Of a stretch of 33,804 nucleotides of DNA, positions 16,784 to 25,042 are shown piece after piece. The position numbers and the translations under genes were made by a program. A model generated the notes under the pieces. That model did no database searches, was not told where the DNA came from, and saw nothing but the letters and a program-made list of their open reading frames with translations. The stretch is from the NCBI GenBank assembly GCA_016293225.1, contig JAEDEQ010000011.1, forward strand, positions 1 through 33,804. The letters run 5' to 3'. Source of the stretch: Clostridiaceae bacterium (GTDB taxonomy: Bacteria; Bacillota; Clostridia; Oscillospirales; Acutalibacteraceae). The stretch's first letter is position 1. Every line of letters begins with the position of its first letter.

Positions 16784-17224
16784 ATGTCAGTTTCAGAAAA
16801 AGTTGCATATCTCAGAGGACTTATGGAAGGTCTTGACCTTGACGAAAACAGCAAGGAAGCAAAGCTTTTCTCGGCTATCGTTGATACTCTTGACGAGGTC
16901 GCTTCGGACATGAGCGATCTTGAAGAAGACCTTGCCGATCTCAACGATTATGTTGAGGAGCTTGACGAAGATCTCGGCGATGTTGAAGAATTCGTTTATG
17001 ACGATGATGACTGCTGCTGCTGCGATGACGATTGCGACTGCGATTGCTGCTGCGACGACGATGACAACTGCATCGAAGTTACCTGCCCGGCCTGCAACGA
17101 AGATATCTGCGTTGACATTGACGATATCGACGACGACGGACACGTTGAATGCCCCTGCTGCGGCGAAACCCTCGAATTTGAAATTGAGGACGACGACGCT
17201 GACGAGGACAGCGACGACGAATAA
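16784..17224 (+). CDS. CD1247-type acidic protein with Asp/Cys-rich linker and zinc ribbon
   Basis: A 146-aa protein. ATG 16784 is 9 bases after AAAGGA; the earlier in-frame ATG at 16775 touches that site. Residues 1-70 (SVSEKVAYLRGLMEGL ...) match the CD1247 N-terminal domain of Clostridia: a short helix followed by an acidic coiled region. Residues 73-96 are almost only Asp and Cys (CCCC at 77-80, CCC at 88-90). A four-Cys zinc ribbon follows (C101, C104, C123, C126), then an acidic tail. In all there are 16 Cys. No signal peptide, so cytoplasmic. Metal binding is likely from composition; the role of the family is unknown. Good terminator downstream. Confidence 0.82.
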   Translation: MSVSEKVAYLRGLMEGLDLDENSKEAKLFSAIVDTLDEVASDMSDLEEDLADLNDYVEELDEDLGDVEEFVYDDDDCCCCDDDCDCDCCCDDDDNCIEVTCPACNEDICVDIDDIDDDGHVECPCCGETLEFEIEDDDADEDSDDE

Positions 17225-17239
17225 ATTTTTTATGACAAG

Positions 17240-17271
17240 GCTGCATCGGTGTTTCACGGTGCAGCTTTTTT
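17240..17271 (+). terminator. Terminator of the CD1247-type gene
   Basis: GCTGCATCG pairs with CGGTGCAGC (one GU), followed by six T. Confidence 0.9.
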
Positions 17272-17343
17272 GTCGGTCTGATATCGGCGGACAGCCTTTT
17301 TTGCGGGCTGTTCACGGGGAATTTATTTAAAAGGGGAGTACAT

Positions 17344-17976
17344 ATGAAAAGGTTATATTCATTAATTTCCTTGCTTGCTGTAATAATTCTGCTTTTTTCC
17401 GGTTGCGCAGGAAACGGGTCGGACGTAAAACAGGAGTCCTCTGCTTTTTTTGAAGCTGAAACGCAGCAGGACGAGGAGTATTTTTTCTCCGATACTAATG
17501 AAAGCAATATAACTGTTAACAAGGCAAACGCCGCAAGCGAAGAAAGCGAGCCGACTGAAGCGGTGACAACGTCCGAAACAACAACAGAAGCAACAACGGA
17601 AACAACAAAAGCTCCGGAAACGGCAACAACCGCGGCGCCGAAAACGACTGTTAAGCCAACTGCGGCCTCCGCGGAAAAAACAACGGCTGAAACCAAAAAG
17701 CCGTCCGCTTCAAAAACAACTGCAACAACCGAAAAAAAGACGGAAAAGGAAACGTCCGGGCAGACCGAAACAACAAAAAAGGTGAAGCCCAATAAGCAGT
17801 CAACAACCGCTAAAAGTGTTCAGCAGGACGATAAGAGCGATATGGTCTGGATTCCGAACAGCGGCGCAAAGTACCACAAAAGCGCAAGCTGCAGCGGAAT
17901 GAAGAACCCGAGCCACGTTTCGCTGAGCACGGCAAAGGCAAGAGGCTACACACCGTGCAAAAAGTGCTACGGATAA
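17344..17976 (+). CDS. Lipoprotein with Thr-rich linker and C-terminal His/Cys3 domain
   Basis: A 210-aa protein with a lipoprotein signal (lipobox LFSGC, Cys21). Residues about 62-160 are low-complexity Thr/Ala/Glu/Lys, an extended wall-spanning linker. Residues 167-210 form a compact domain starting VWIPNSGAKYHKSASC and ending GYTPCKKCYG, with His178, Cys183, Cys205 and Cys208 spaced like a zinc site. The same type of C-terminal domain recurs in Firmicute secreted and nuclease-like proteins; I know no defined function for it. AAAAGGGGAG precedes the ATG. Followed by a bidirectional terminator. Confidence 0.82.
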   Translation: MKRLYSLISLLAVIILLFSGCAGNGSDVKQESSAFFEAETQQDEEYFFSDTNESNITVNKANAASEESEPTEAVTTSETTTEATTETTKAPETATTAAPKTTVKPTAASAEKTTAETKKPSASKTTATTEKKTEKETSGQTETTKKVKPNKQSTTAKSVQQDDKSDMVWIPNSGAKYHKSASCSGMKNPSHVSLSTAKARGYTPCKKCYG

Positions 17977-17982
17977 TGAAAT

Positions 17983-18028
17983 CACCCCGAAGAAGCAGGA
18001 AAACAGTTTCTTCGGGGTGGAATTTTTT
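17983..18028 (+). terminator. Bidirectional terminator after the lipoprotein
   Basis: CACCCCGAAGAA (17983-17994) pairs perfectly with TTCTTCGGGGTG (18008-18019), then T6. It lies between convergent genes. Confidence 0.9.
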
Positions 18029-18031
18029 GCG

Positions 18032-18862
18032 TTATTCAATCGGAAGATTGAAGCAGTGCATCTGAAGGTTGGTCTGAAGCCTGAGCGGTTCGGCAGCTTT
18101 GAACGGCGTGCCTGCGGCAAAGAGCTGATTCTGAAGTCTTACGCCGGCAAGGAGGGCAACGTTTGACTGGGAAACGTGCTTTTTGATGCTTTCAATCTTT
18201 GTTTCCTCAAAGTCGGTGATATCAATGAGGGTGTTGGGCTTGTCGGTGTAGTAAAAGCCTACGCCCTTGACTTTCCATGCGTCGGTTCTGAGCTTTCCGT
18301 CAACAAATTCGGGATAGAAGTCGCATTCGCTGTCCATGCAGGCATATTTGACGGCTGTGCCGACCTTGATGTGATCCGAGTGACATTCATTGGCAAGCAG
18401 GGGGTCGGCGGAAAGGACATAGTCCGGCTGAACCCTTCTGATAACCTTCATGATGGCAACCGAAAGCTCGTCAATGGAGGCTCTTGTTTTGTCCGCAAAG
18501 CCGAGGAAGCCGGCGTTTTTCATTCCGAGGTATTCCTGCGCACACTTTGCTTCCTTTTGCCTGACGGTTTCAACCTCGTTTTCCCTGCCGATGTAGTCGG
18601 GGTTTGCATATCTGTCATCAAGAACGGTCAGCTCCCAGACCTCAACGCCGAGCGAAACGAGCCATGCAATGGTTCCGCCCGCGGCTATCTGGTTGTCGTC
18701 CGGATGCGGCTGAACAAAAAGAACGCGCTTTGCCTTTGAAAGGTCGGGCGGAGCGCAGAGGGGATCCGCGGCAACATTGGAAAGTCCGCTGAGGGCGGCG
18801 CTTTCAAGGTTGAATCTGACAGACCTGTTCCTCTTTTTAAACTTTTCAATGATTTTGCTCAT
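18032..18862 (-). CDS. PIG-L family deacetylase
   Basis: A 276-aa LmbE/PIG-L zinc-dependent N-acetyl-sugar deacetylase. Metal and catalytic residues are visible: PHPDD (His53, Asp55, Asp56) and HSDH (His161, Asp163, His164). The family acts on N-acetylglucosamine conjugates, as in GPI precursor, mycothiol or bacillithiol synthesis. No partner glycosyltransferase is nearby, so the substrate is open. The upstream region has TTGACT-N17-TATTAT overlapping the end of the S1 gene, and a TGCGGC/GCCGCA hairpin in the leader. AAAGGGA precedes the ATG. Confidence 0.88.
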   Translation of the reverse strand: MSKIIEKFKKRNRSVRFNLESAALSGLSNVAADPLCAPPDLSKAKRVLFVQPHPDDNQIAAGGTIAWLVSLGVEVWELTVLDDRYANPDYIGRENEVETVRQKEAKCAQEYLGMKNAGFLGFADKTRASIDELSVAIMKVIRRVQPDYVLSADPLLANECHSDHIKVGTAVKYACMDSECDFYPEFVDGKLRTDAWKVKGVGFYYTDKPNTLIDITDFEETKIESIKKHVSQSNVALLAGVRLQNQLFAAGTPFKAAEPLRLQTNLQMHCFNLPIE

Positions 18863-18921
18863 TTTATATCGTCCCTTTCTTAATGCGGCGGAAAAAACAG
18901 CCGCACAATCTTCCGAACAAT

Positions 18922-18950
18922 ATAATATATCAAATTGCGCTTTGAGTCAA
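18922..18950 (-). promoter_or_regulatory. Promoter of the PIG-L gene with a dyad over the -35
   Basis: - strand TTGACT, 17-base spacer, TATTAT, partly inside the 3' end of the S1-domain gene. The -35 is part of a palindrome, TTTGAGT-CA-ACTCAAA (18941-18956), which could be an operator. Confidence 0.6.
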
Positions 18951-19883
18951 CTCAAAAGACGAAAAAACCGTTTCAATTCTTTTTTCGCAGCAATCGGGCG
19001 AATATACCCAGCGGTCAATGTAGTCTGACTTAACAAAGTATTCCGGCGGCTCGGCAGGGTACTGCGCGTCAAACGAATCAACAATAATAAGCTTGACTTT
19101 CATGCGCTCGGGAATGAGGTTTTTGATGTAAACGCTGGCGTGCTGGCCGGGAACAACGCCCGGAACATACTCCGCAAGACCTGCAAGATTCGGCCGCAGC
19201 TCAACAAAAATTCCGTACCGCTCAACGGAACGCACTATTCCGGGAACGGTTTCCCCGGCTTTGAAAAAGCTTGCGTTTTCCTCCCAGGTTCCGAGCAGCT
19301 CCTTGTAGCTGAGCGTTATGCGGCCGGCCTCGTCAACGCTTTTGACAACGGCCTTTATTCTCTGCCCGGCGCTGAAGCGCGCGGACGGATGCGGAATGCG
19401 CGAAACGGAGATGCTGTCTATCGGCATGAGGGCGGAAATTCCGGCGCCGATATCGGCAAAAACGCCGAATGACTCCATGTGGGTAACAACCGCGTCTATG
19501 ACAAAACCGGGGGAAAGCTTAGAAATATATTCCTCCATGCATTCCTTCTGAACGGCGCGGCGGCTCAGCAGGGCATAGGGCTCGCCGTTTTCGTCCTTTT
19601 GGAACGACATAATCTTGAAAACAACGGGCTTGTTGACTCTTGAAATTATTGCAATGTCCCTTACAGAGCCGTCGTCAATTCCGAGTGCGCCCTCCTCGCG
19701 CGGGATAATGCCTTTCATTACGCCGAGGTCAACGTGCAGGTTGTGTTCCTTATCGCACATTACGGCGCGCGCCTCAAGGATTTTTCCGCTCATATAAGCC
19801 TCCTTGAGCGCCGCTCTTGAGGAAAGGGCGTTTTTGTTTTCCGCTGTGTTCATCAGACTGTTTTCCGTGTAGTATTTTCTCAT
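18930..19883 (-). CDS. S1-domain RNA-binding protein (three S1 folds)
   Basis: A 317-aa cytoplasmic protein with three S1 OB-fold repeats at about 33-104, 122-197 and 207-270. The second (DAVVTHMESFGVFADIGAGI ... ALMPIDSIS) and third (GIVRSVERYGIFVELRPNLAGL) are the clearest; the first (EARAVMCDKEHNLHVDLG) is more diverged. It resembles RpsA-like S1 proteins of Clostridia, but is shorter than ribosomal S1 and is followed by a domain I do not recognise. It probably binds mRNA or the ribosome. ATG 19883 follows AAAGGAC. It is divergent from the prfA operon. Confidence 0.87.
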   Translation of the reverse strand: MRKYYTENSLMNTAENKNALSSRAALKEAYMSGKILEARAVMCDKEHNLHVDLGVMKGIIPREEGALGIDDGSVRDIAIISRVNKPVVFKIMSFQKDENGEPYALLSRRAVQKECMEEYISKLSPGFVIDAVVTHMESFGVFADIGAGISALMPIDSISVSRIPHPSARFSAGQRIKAVVKSVDEAGRITLSYKELLGTWEENASFFKAGETVPGIVRSVERYGIFVELRPNLAGLAEYVPGVVPGQHASVYIKNLIPERMKVKLIIVDSFDAQYPAEPPEYFVKSDYIDRWVYSPDCCEKRIETVFSSFELTQSAI

Positions 19884-19970
19884 TGTTTTTGTCCTTTCTT
19901 CTCTTTTTCAGAGATTGTATACATTCTTTTAATTTATATGCACTATTTTTTTATTTTATCGGTTTCATGA

Positions 19971-19999
19971 TTGATATTTTTGTCAGTTATTGCTATAAT
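19971..19999 (+). promoter_or_regulatory. Strong promoter of the DUF951-prfA-tsaC-coaE operon
   Basis: TTGATA, 17-base spacer, TATAAT, preceded by TGC (extended -10). It ends 31 bases before the first gene. Confidence 0.85.
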
Positions 20000-20030
20000 A
20001 TATTGATATCTTTTATCGGAGGAATGGAAA

Positions 20031-20231
20031 ATGGACGTTCGGGTCGGCGATGTGCTTGTGATGAAAAAGAAGCACCCTTGCGGCAGCATTGAGTTTTCCG
20101 TTCTCCGCTCCGGAATGGACTTCAGGCTCCGTTGCCTCGGCTGCGGCAGGGAATTTATGATTCCGCGCTCAAAGGCGGAAAAGAACATCAAAAAGATCCT
20201 TCGCGAAAACAAGGAGGAAAAAGATGCTTGA
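20031..20231 (+). CDS. DUF951 family protein
   Basis: A 66-aa protein of the DUF951 family, full family length: VRVGDVLVMKKKHPCGS, then LRCLGCGREFMIPR, and a Lys/Glu helix. Cys23 of HPCGS and the CxxCG pair suggest a small zinc-knuckle or nucleic-acid binding fold. Function is not known. GGAGG lies at good distance. Its last 8 bases overlap the start of prfA, so translation is probably coupled. Confidence 0.87.
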   Translation: MDVRVGDVLVMKKKHPCGSIEFSVLRSGMDFRLRCLGCGREFMIPRSKAEKNIKKILRENKEEKDA

Positions 20232-21300
20232 AAAGCTTTGCGCAATTGAAGCGCGCTTTGATGAAATATCGCAATCGCTTTGCGACAGCCGCGTGGTTAA
20301 TGACCGCGAAAAATACAGCGCTCTGATGAAAGAGCACAAGACCCTTTTGCCGATAGTTGAAAAGTTTCGCGAATACAAAAAAATTGAAAACTCCATTGAG
20401 GAGGCTAAAGAGCTGGCAGACACCGAAAGCGAGGACAAAGAGCTTTTGAAAATGGCTCAGCAGGAGCTTGAGGCGCTGCGCCCGGAAAAGGAAAAGGCGC
20501 TTGAAGAACTTAAAATTCTGCTGCTCCCGCGCGACGAAAACGATTCAAAAAACGTTATTGTTGAAATCCGCGGCGGAGCAGGCGGCGAGGAATCCGCCCT
20601 TTTTGCAAACGTACTGTTCAGAATGTATTCAATGTATGCCGAAAAAAAGGGCTTTAAGCTTGAGGTCATGAACCTCAACGCAACGGAACTCGGCGGAATC
20701 AAGGAGATAAGCTTCCTCGTCAAGGGCGAGGGCGCGTATTCGCGCTTTAAGTTTGAAAGCGGAGTCCACCGCGTTCAGCGCGTTCCGGAAACCGAGTCCG
20801 GCGGAAGAATACACACATCAACCGCCACCGTTGCCGTGCTGCCGGAGGCTGAGGACGTTGACATTGAAATCAACCCGACAGATTTGCAGATTGACACTTT
20901 CCGCTCGGGCGGAGCAGGCGGCCAGCATATCAACAAAACCGAATCCGCAATCCGCATCACTCATCTTCCGACGGGCATTGTTGCCGAATGTCAGGACGAG
21001 CGCAGCCAGCACAAAAACCGCGAAAAGGCCATGCGCGTTCTTCGTTCCCGTATTCTTGAAGCGGAAAGGAAAAAGCAGCAGTCCTCGATTGCGGACGAGC
21101 GCAAAAGTCAGGTCGGAACCGGCGACAGAAGCGAGCGTATCCGAACCTACAACTATCCGCAGGGGCGCGTCTCCGACCACAGGATAGGTCTTACTATATA
21201 TAAGCTTGAGCAGTTTTTGAACGGCGATATGGATGAGGTGATTGACGCGCTTATCACTGCCGATACCGCAAAAAAACTGTCTCAACAGGGTGATATTTGA
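20224..21300 (+). CDS. prfA: Peptide chain release factor 1
   Basis: A 358-aa class I release factor, full length. It reads UAA and UAG with the PxT anticodon-like motif (PET, residues 188-190) and triggers peptide release with GGQ (residues 232-234, glutamine methylated in most bacteria). No prmC methyltransferase is adjacent, though prfA-prmC is a common pair. AGGAGG precedes the ATG, inside the upstream gene. Confidence 0.97.
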   Translation: MLEKLCAIEARFDEISQSLCDSRVVNDREKYSALMKEHKTLLPIVEKFREYKKIENSIEEAKELADTESEDKELLKMAQQELEALRPEKEKALEELKILLLPRDENDSKNVIVEIRGGAGGEESALFANVLFRMYSMYAEKKGFKLEVMNLNATELGGIKEISFLVKGEGAYSRFKFESGVHRVQRVPETESGGRIHTSTATVAVLPEAEDVDIEINPTDLQIDTFRSGGAGGQHINKTESAIRITHLPTGIVAECQDERSQHKNREKAMRVLRSRILEAERKKQQSSIADERKSQVGTGDRSERIRTYNYPQGRVSDHRIGLTIYKLEQFLNGDMDEVIDALITADTAKKLSQQGDI

Positions 21301-21319
21301 TTTTTGGAAAGTGCATATC

Positions 21320-22345
21320 ATGAAAACAGAAGTTATAAAAGTGAACAGCAGCAGCGACCCGGGCGTTAAAAAAGCCGCCGGGCTTTTAAAAAAAGGCGAG
21401 GTGGTTGCAATTCCGACCGAAACGGTCTACGGACTTGCGGCTAATGCCTTTGACGAAAAAGCGGTTGAAAAAATCTTTGCCGCAAAGGGCCGTCCGTCCG
21501 ATAATCCTCTGATTGTTCATATCAGCGAGCTTTCGCAGTGGGCAGAGCTTGTTGAAAGCATTCCGGGAAACGCGCTTGCGCTGGCACGGGCTTTCTGGCC
21601 GGGACCGCTGACTATCATTCTCAAAAAGAGCAGTCTTATTCCGCTTCGCACAAGCGGAGGACTTGATACCGTGGGCGTCCGTATGCCGCTTCATCCGACT
21701 GCGAGGGCGATAATCAGCGCCGCAGGCGTTCCGCTTGCCGCTCCGTCCGCCAATAACTCGGGAAAGCCGAGCACCACCACCGCGGAGCACTGTCTGCATG
21801 ACCTTGACGGAAAAATTCCGCTCATCATAGATTCCGGAGAGTGCTCGGTCGGCGTGGAGTCAACCGTTGTCACTCTTGTTCCGAAGGTTCCGCGCGTGCT
21901 GCGTCCGGGAGGAATTTCTCCGGAAATGCTTGCAGATGTTTTGGGCGAGGTTGAGGTTGATGACGCAGTACTGAGCAAGCTTGCCGACGGTGCGGTTGCC
22001 GCTTCGCCGGGAATGAAATATAAGCATTATTCGCCGAACGCAAAGGTCAGCATTGTTAAAGGAAGCTTTGAAAGCTTCAAAACCTTTGTTGAAGCGCAAA
22101 GGGAAAAGGACGTTCTGGCTCTTGTTTTTGAGGGCGAGGGAAAAAGGCTTTCCGTTCCTTTTATCGAATACGGAAAGGAGAACGACGGCGCTTCGCAGGC
22201 GAGGAAGATTTTTTCCGCTCTTCGCCGCGTTGACGAAACGGGCGCAAAGCTTGTTTATGCCCGCTTTCCGGAAAAGGACGGAGTCGGCCTTGCCGTGCTG
22301 AACCGCCTTATCCGCGCCGCAGCTTTTAACATAATTGAGCTTTGA
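21320..22345 (+). CDS. tsaC: Threonylcarbamoyl-AMP synthase (Sua5/YwlC type)
   Basis: A 341-aa protein that makes threonylcarbamoyl-AMP from threonine, bicarbonate and ATP, the first step of t6A formation at position 37 of ANN-decoding tRNAs. The YrdC domain carries PTETVYGLAANA and KGRPSDNPLIVHI; the linker SPGMKYKHYSP leads to the C-terminal Sua5 domain, so this is the long form. ATG 21320 follows GGAAAGTG, 19 bases after prfA; a longer in-frame reading begins inside prfA and is less likely. Confidence 0.94.
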   Translation: MKTEVIKVNSSSDPGVKKAAGLLKKGEVVAIPTETVYGLAANAFDEKAVEKIFAAKGRPSDNPLIVHISELSQWAELVESIPGNALALARAFWPGPLTIILKKSSLIPLRTSGGLDTVGVRMPLHPTARAIISAAGVPLAAPSANNSGKPSTTTAEHCLHDLDGKIPLIIDSGECSVGVESTVVTLVPKVPRVLRPGGISPEMLADVLGEVEVDDAVLSKLADGAVAASPGMKYKHYSPNAKVSIVKGSFESFKTFVEAQREKDVLALVFEGEGKRLSVPFIEYGKENDGASQARKIFSALRRVDETGAKLVYARFPEKDGVGLAVLNRLIRAAAFNIIEL

Positions 22346-22354
22346 GGTGGAAAG

Positions 22355-22945
22355 ATGAAAGTATACGGACTCACGGGTAAAACCGGCGCAGGAAAAAGCA
22401 CGGTTGCTTCTCTGCTTTCAAAAAAAGGCTTTTTTGTCATTGACGGCGACCTGATTGCGCGCAGGGTGACGGAAAAAGGCTCTCCGGTGCTTAGTGACCT
22501 TGCCGGATACTTCGGCAGGGATATTCTTCTTCCCGATAAAACGCTTGACCGCAAAAAGCTTGCCGCAAGGGCGTTTGCTTCAAAAAGTGCAACCGAAAAG
22601 CTCTGCGAGCTGACCCACCCTGAAATTCACAGGCTGTTTCTTGAAGAAATCAAAAAAGCCGAAAGAGAGGGCTTTGAGTTCTGCCTTATTGACGCGGCGG
22701 CGCTTCTGGAAAGTCCGTCAAAAGCGCTTTGCGAAAAGATTATTGTTGTTTTCTGCCCGGAGGAGATCCGCCTTGAGCGCATTTTAAAGCGTGATAATAT
22801 TACAAGGCAGCAGGCTTTGCAGCGCATGGGTGCGCAAAAGGATGACAGCTTCTATCTTTCGCAGGCGGATATCATAATCAATAATTATCCCCCGTATGAT
22901 ATTGAAAAGGAAACAGAAAAAATTATAAAAGGGGGAAGAAATTGA
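22355..22945 (+). CDS. coaE: Dephospho-CoA kinase
   Basis: A 196-aa P-loop kinase that phosphorylates the 3'-OH of dephospho-CoA, the last step of CoA synthesis. Visible: Walker A GKTGAGKST, the CoA-site DGDLIARRV, THPEIH, and the lid segment LERILKRDNIT. Length is typical. It lies 9 bases after tsaC and its stop overlaps the start of the lytic transglycosylase gene by 4 bases. Confidence 0.95.
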   Translation: MKVYGLTGKTGAGKSTVASLLSKKGFFVIDGDLIARRVTEKGSPVLSDLAGYFGRDILLPDKTLDRKKLAARAFASKSATEKLCELTHPEIHRLFLEEIKKAEREGFEFCLIDAAALLESPSKALCEKIIVVFCPEEIRLERILKRDNITRQQALQRMGAQKDDSFYLSQADIIINNYPPYDIEKETEKIIKGGRN

Positions 22946-23520
22946 AAAAGAAAAAGAAGAAAAGCAGAAGAATAATTACGCTTCTGATTCTTATTCCGGT
23001 TATTGCCGCTGTCGTTTTTGCGGTGTATAATTATGCAAACCGCTCTTTGCAAAAGACATTATATCCGCTTAAATACGAAAAATATGTCGCAACCTACTGT
23101 CGAAAATACAAACTTGAAAAATCTTTTGTTTTTGCCGTGATTAAATGTGAAAGCGGCTTTCAGAGCGACGCGGTTTCGTCCGCCGGAGCAAAAGGGCTGA
23201 TGCAGATTATGCCCGACACTTTCACATGGCTCAAGACCAAGACGGGTGAACAGCTTCCTGAGGAAAAGCTTTTTGATCCGGAAACCTCAATAAAATACGG
23301 CTGTCTTTTGTATTCCATGTTCATTGAGCAGTTCGGCTCAGAGGCGGAGGCTGTTGCCGCCTATCACGCAGGCCCGAACAACGTTAAAAAGTGGCTCTGT
23401 GACGAGAGATTTTCAAAGGACGGAAAAACCCTTATCGATATTCCGTTTTCATCAACAAAGGCTTATGTCAAAAATGTGATGAAAACCAAGGATATATATA
23501 ACAAATTATATTTTAATTAA
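22942..23520 (+). CDS. Membrane-anchored lytic transglycosylase (SLT domain)
   Basis: A 192-aa protein starting at TTG (22942), within the TTGA that overlaps the coaE stop; GGGGGAAG is placed for it. A Lys-rich start and one transmembrane segment (about 11-28) anchor it outward. The SLT domain has catalytic Glu70 in IKCESGF, then GAKGLMQIMP and AYHAGPNNVKKW. It cleaves peptidoglycan glycan strands to anhydro-muropeptides. This CoaE-transglycosylase order recurs in Firmicutes, and it is the last gene of the prfA operon. Confidence 0.93.
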   Translation: MKKKKKKSRRIITLLILIPVIAAVVFAVYNYANRSLQKTLYPLKYEKYVATYCRKYKLEKSFVFAVIKCESGFQSDAVSSAGAKGLMQIMPDTFTWLKTKTGEQLPEEKLFDPETSIKYGCLLYSMFIEQFGSEAEAVAAYHAGPNNVKKWLCDERFSKDGKTLIDIPFSSTKAYVKNVMKTKDIYNKLYFN

Positions 23521-23530
23521 TCACCGATTG

Positions 23531-23554
23531 ATCAGTTCTTCATTCTGATTTTTT
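23531..23554 (+). terminator. Weak terminator after the transglycosylase gene
   Basis: ATCAG and CTGAT form a 5-pair stem with a 9-base loop, followed by five further T. The stem is short, so read-through to the aminopeptidase gene is likely. Confidence 0.35.
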
Positions 23555-23577
23555 GGATTATGAAAAGGAGGATATTT

Positions 23578-24984
23578 ATGAGTGAAGAAAAAACCGAGCT
23601 TGAACTTCTGAAGGACGGGCTTTTTCTTAAAAACAAGCATTTTTCGCTTTGCCGCAGTGAGGACGAGGTGAAGGCTGCGGACAAGTTCTGCGAGGGCTAC
23701 AAGGCCTTTTTGAACACCGCAAAGACCGAAAGGGAATGCAACAGGTGGATTGCCGAAAAGGCCGAAAAAAACGGCTTTGTTCCCTTTGACCCGGCAAAAA
23801 AGTATGCTCCGGGCGATAAGGTTTATCTCAACAACCGCGGCAAAGCCCTCATTCTTGCCGTTATCGACAAAAAGGGTGTTTCAGAGGGGGCAAAAATCGT
23901 GGCTTCGCACATTGACTCTCCGCGCCTTGATCTCAAGCCCTCTCCGCTTTATGAGGACAGCGAGATTGCATACTTCAAAACGCATTACTACGGCGGAATT
24001 CGCAAGTATCAGTGGACAACTGTTCCGCTTTCGCTGCACGGCGTTTTTGTAAGGCGCGACGGCTCAAGCGTAACGGTTTCCCTCGGCGAAAAGGAGGGAG
24101 AGCCGAAGTTCGTCATCACCGACCTGCTTCCGCACCTTGCAAAGGAGCAGTCAAAGCGCACGCTTTCCGACGGCGTAAGAGGCGAGGAGCTGAACATTCT
24201 TGTCGGCTCAAGGCCTTTCAAAAATGATGAGGGCAGCGAAAGCGTCAAGGCGAATGTCCTGAGGCTTCTCAACGAAAAATACGGCATTGAGGAGGAGGAC
24301 TTCATCTCTGCGGAGCTTGAGCTTGTTCCCGCGTTCCCGGTCTGCGATATCGGCTTTGACAGGAGCATGATCGGCGGCTACGGTCACGATGACAGAGTTT
24401 GTGCCTATCCGGGCTTTGAGGCGCTTTTTGACGCTCAGGCGCCGGAGCACACCTCGCTCATGGTTCTTGCGGACAAGGAGGAAATCGGCTCGGACGGAAA
24501 CACCGGACTCAATTCCGCTTTCCTCAGGTATTTCATTGCCGACCTTGCAAAGGCGGAGGGTCTGGAGGGCAGACACGTCCTTTCAAAAAGCGAGTGCCTT
24601 TCGGCCGATGTCAACGCCTGCTTTGATCCCACTTTCCCCTCGGTACACGACAAGAACAACGCCGCTTTCCTTAACCACGGTGTGGTTGTCACAAAGTACA
24701 CCGGCGCAAGGGGCAAGAGCGGAACCTCTGACGCAAGCGCGGAGTTTGTGGGCAAGGTCAGGAAAATTCTCAACGACGGCGGCGTCCGCTGGCAGACAGG
24801 CGAGATGGGCAAGGTTGACGAGGGCGGCGGAGGAACCGTTGCAATGTTTGTTGCAAACCTCAACGTAGACGTTGTTGACCTTGGCGTTCCCGTGCTTTCA
24901 ATGCACGCGCCGTTTGAGGTTGTTTCAAAAACAGATGTCTACAGCACCTATAAGGCCTGCAAGGCGTTTTTTGAAAGTAAGTAA
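23578..24984 (+). CDS. M18 family aminopeptidase
   Basis: A 468-aa cytoplasmic zinc aminopeptidase that removes N-terminal residues, in the family preferring acidic ones. ATG 23578 is 6 bases after AAGGAGG; the in-frame ATG at 23560 lies before that site. Metal-site motifs are visible: ASHIDSPRLDLKP (His111), YGHDDRVCAYPG, ADKEEIGSDGN (Glu pair), SADVNACFDP, and MHAPFEV near the C-terminus. All expected ligands are present. Downstream is a stem-loop without T-run, then a transporter gene. Confidence 0.94.
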   Translation: MSEEKTELELLKDGLFLKNKHFSLCRSEDEVKAADKFCEGYKAFLNTAKTERECNRWIAEKAEKNGFVPFDPAKKYAPGDKVYLNNRGKALILAVIDKKGVSEGAKIVASHIDSPRLDLKPSPLYEDSEIAYFKTHYYGGIRKYQWTTVPLSLHGVFVRRDGSSVTVSLGEKEGEPKFVITDLLPHLAKEQSKRTLSDGVRGEELNILVGSRPFKNDEGSESVKANVLRLLNEKYGIEEEDFISAELELVPAFPVCDIGFDRSMIGGYGHDDRVCAYPGFEALFDAQAPEHTSLMVLADKEEIGSDGNTGLNSAFLRYFIADLAKAEGLEGRHVLSKSECLSADVNACFDPTFPSVHDKNNAAFLNHGVVVTKYTGARGKSGTSDASAEFVGKVRKILNDGGVRWQTGEMGKVDEGGGGTVAMFVANLNVDVVDLGVPVLSMHAPFEVVSKTDVYSTYKACKAFFESK

Positions 24985-24993
24985 AGAAAAATT

Positions 24994-25022
24994 TGCCGCT
25001 TCGTTTTGACGGCGAAGCGGCA
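24994..25022 (+). other. Stem-loop between M18 and transporter genes
   Basis: TGCCGCTTCG pairs perfectly with CGAAGCGGCA (10 pairs, 9-base loop). No T-run follows on the + strand, so it is more likely an mRNA-stabilising or processing hairpin than a terminator. Confidence 0.5.
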
Positions 25023-25042
25023 GCTTAAGGAGAGAATATTAT

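Noticed and set aside
16920..17330. Alternative frame across the Asp/Cys-rich gene giving a Thr/Ala-rich protein
   Set aside because: It arises from the gac/gat/tgc repeats read out of frame and would run through the terminator at 17240-17271.
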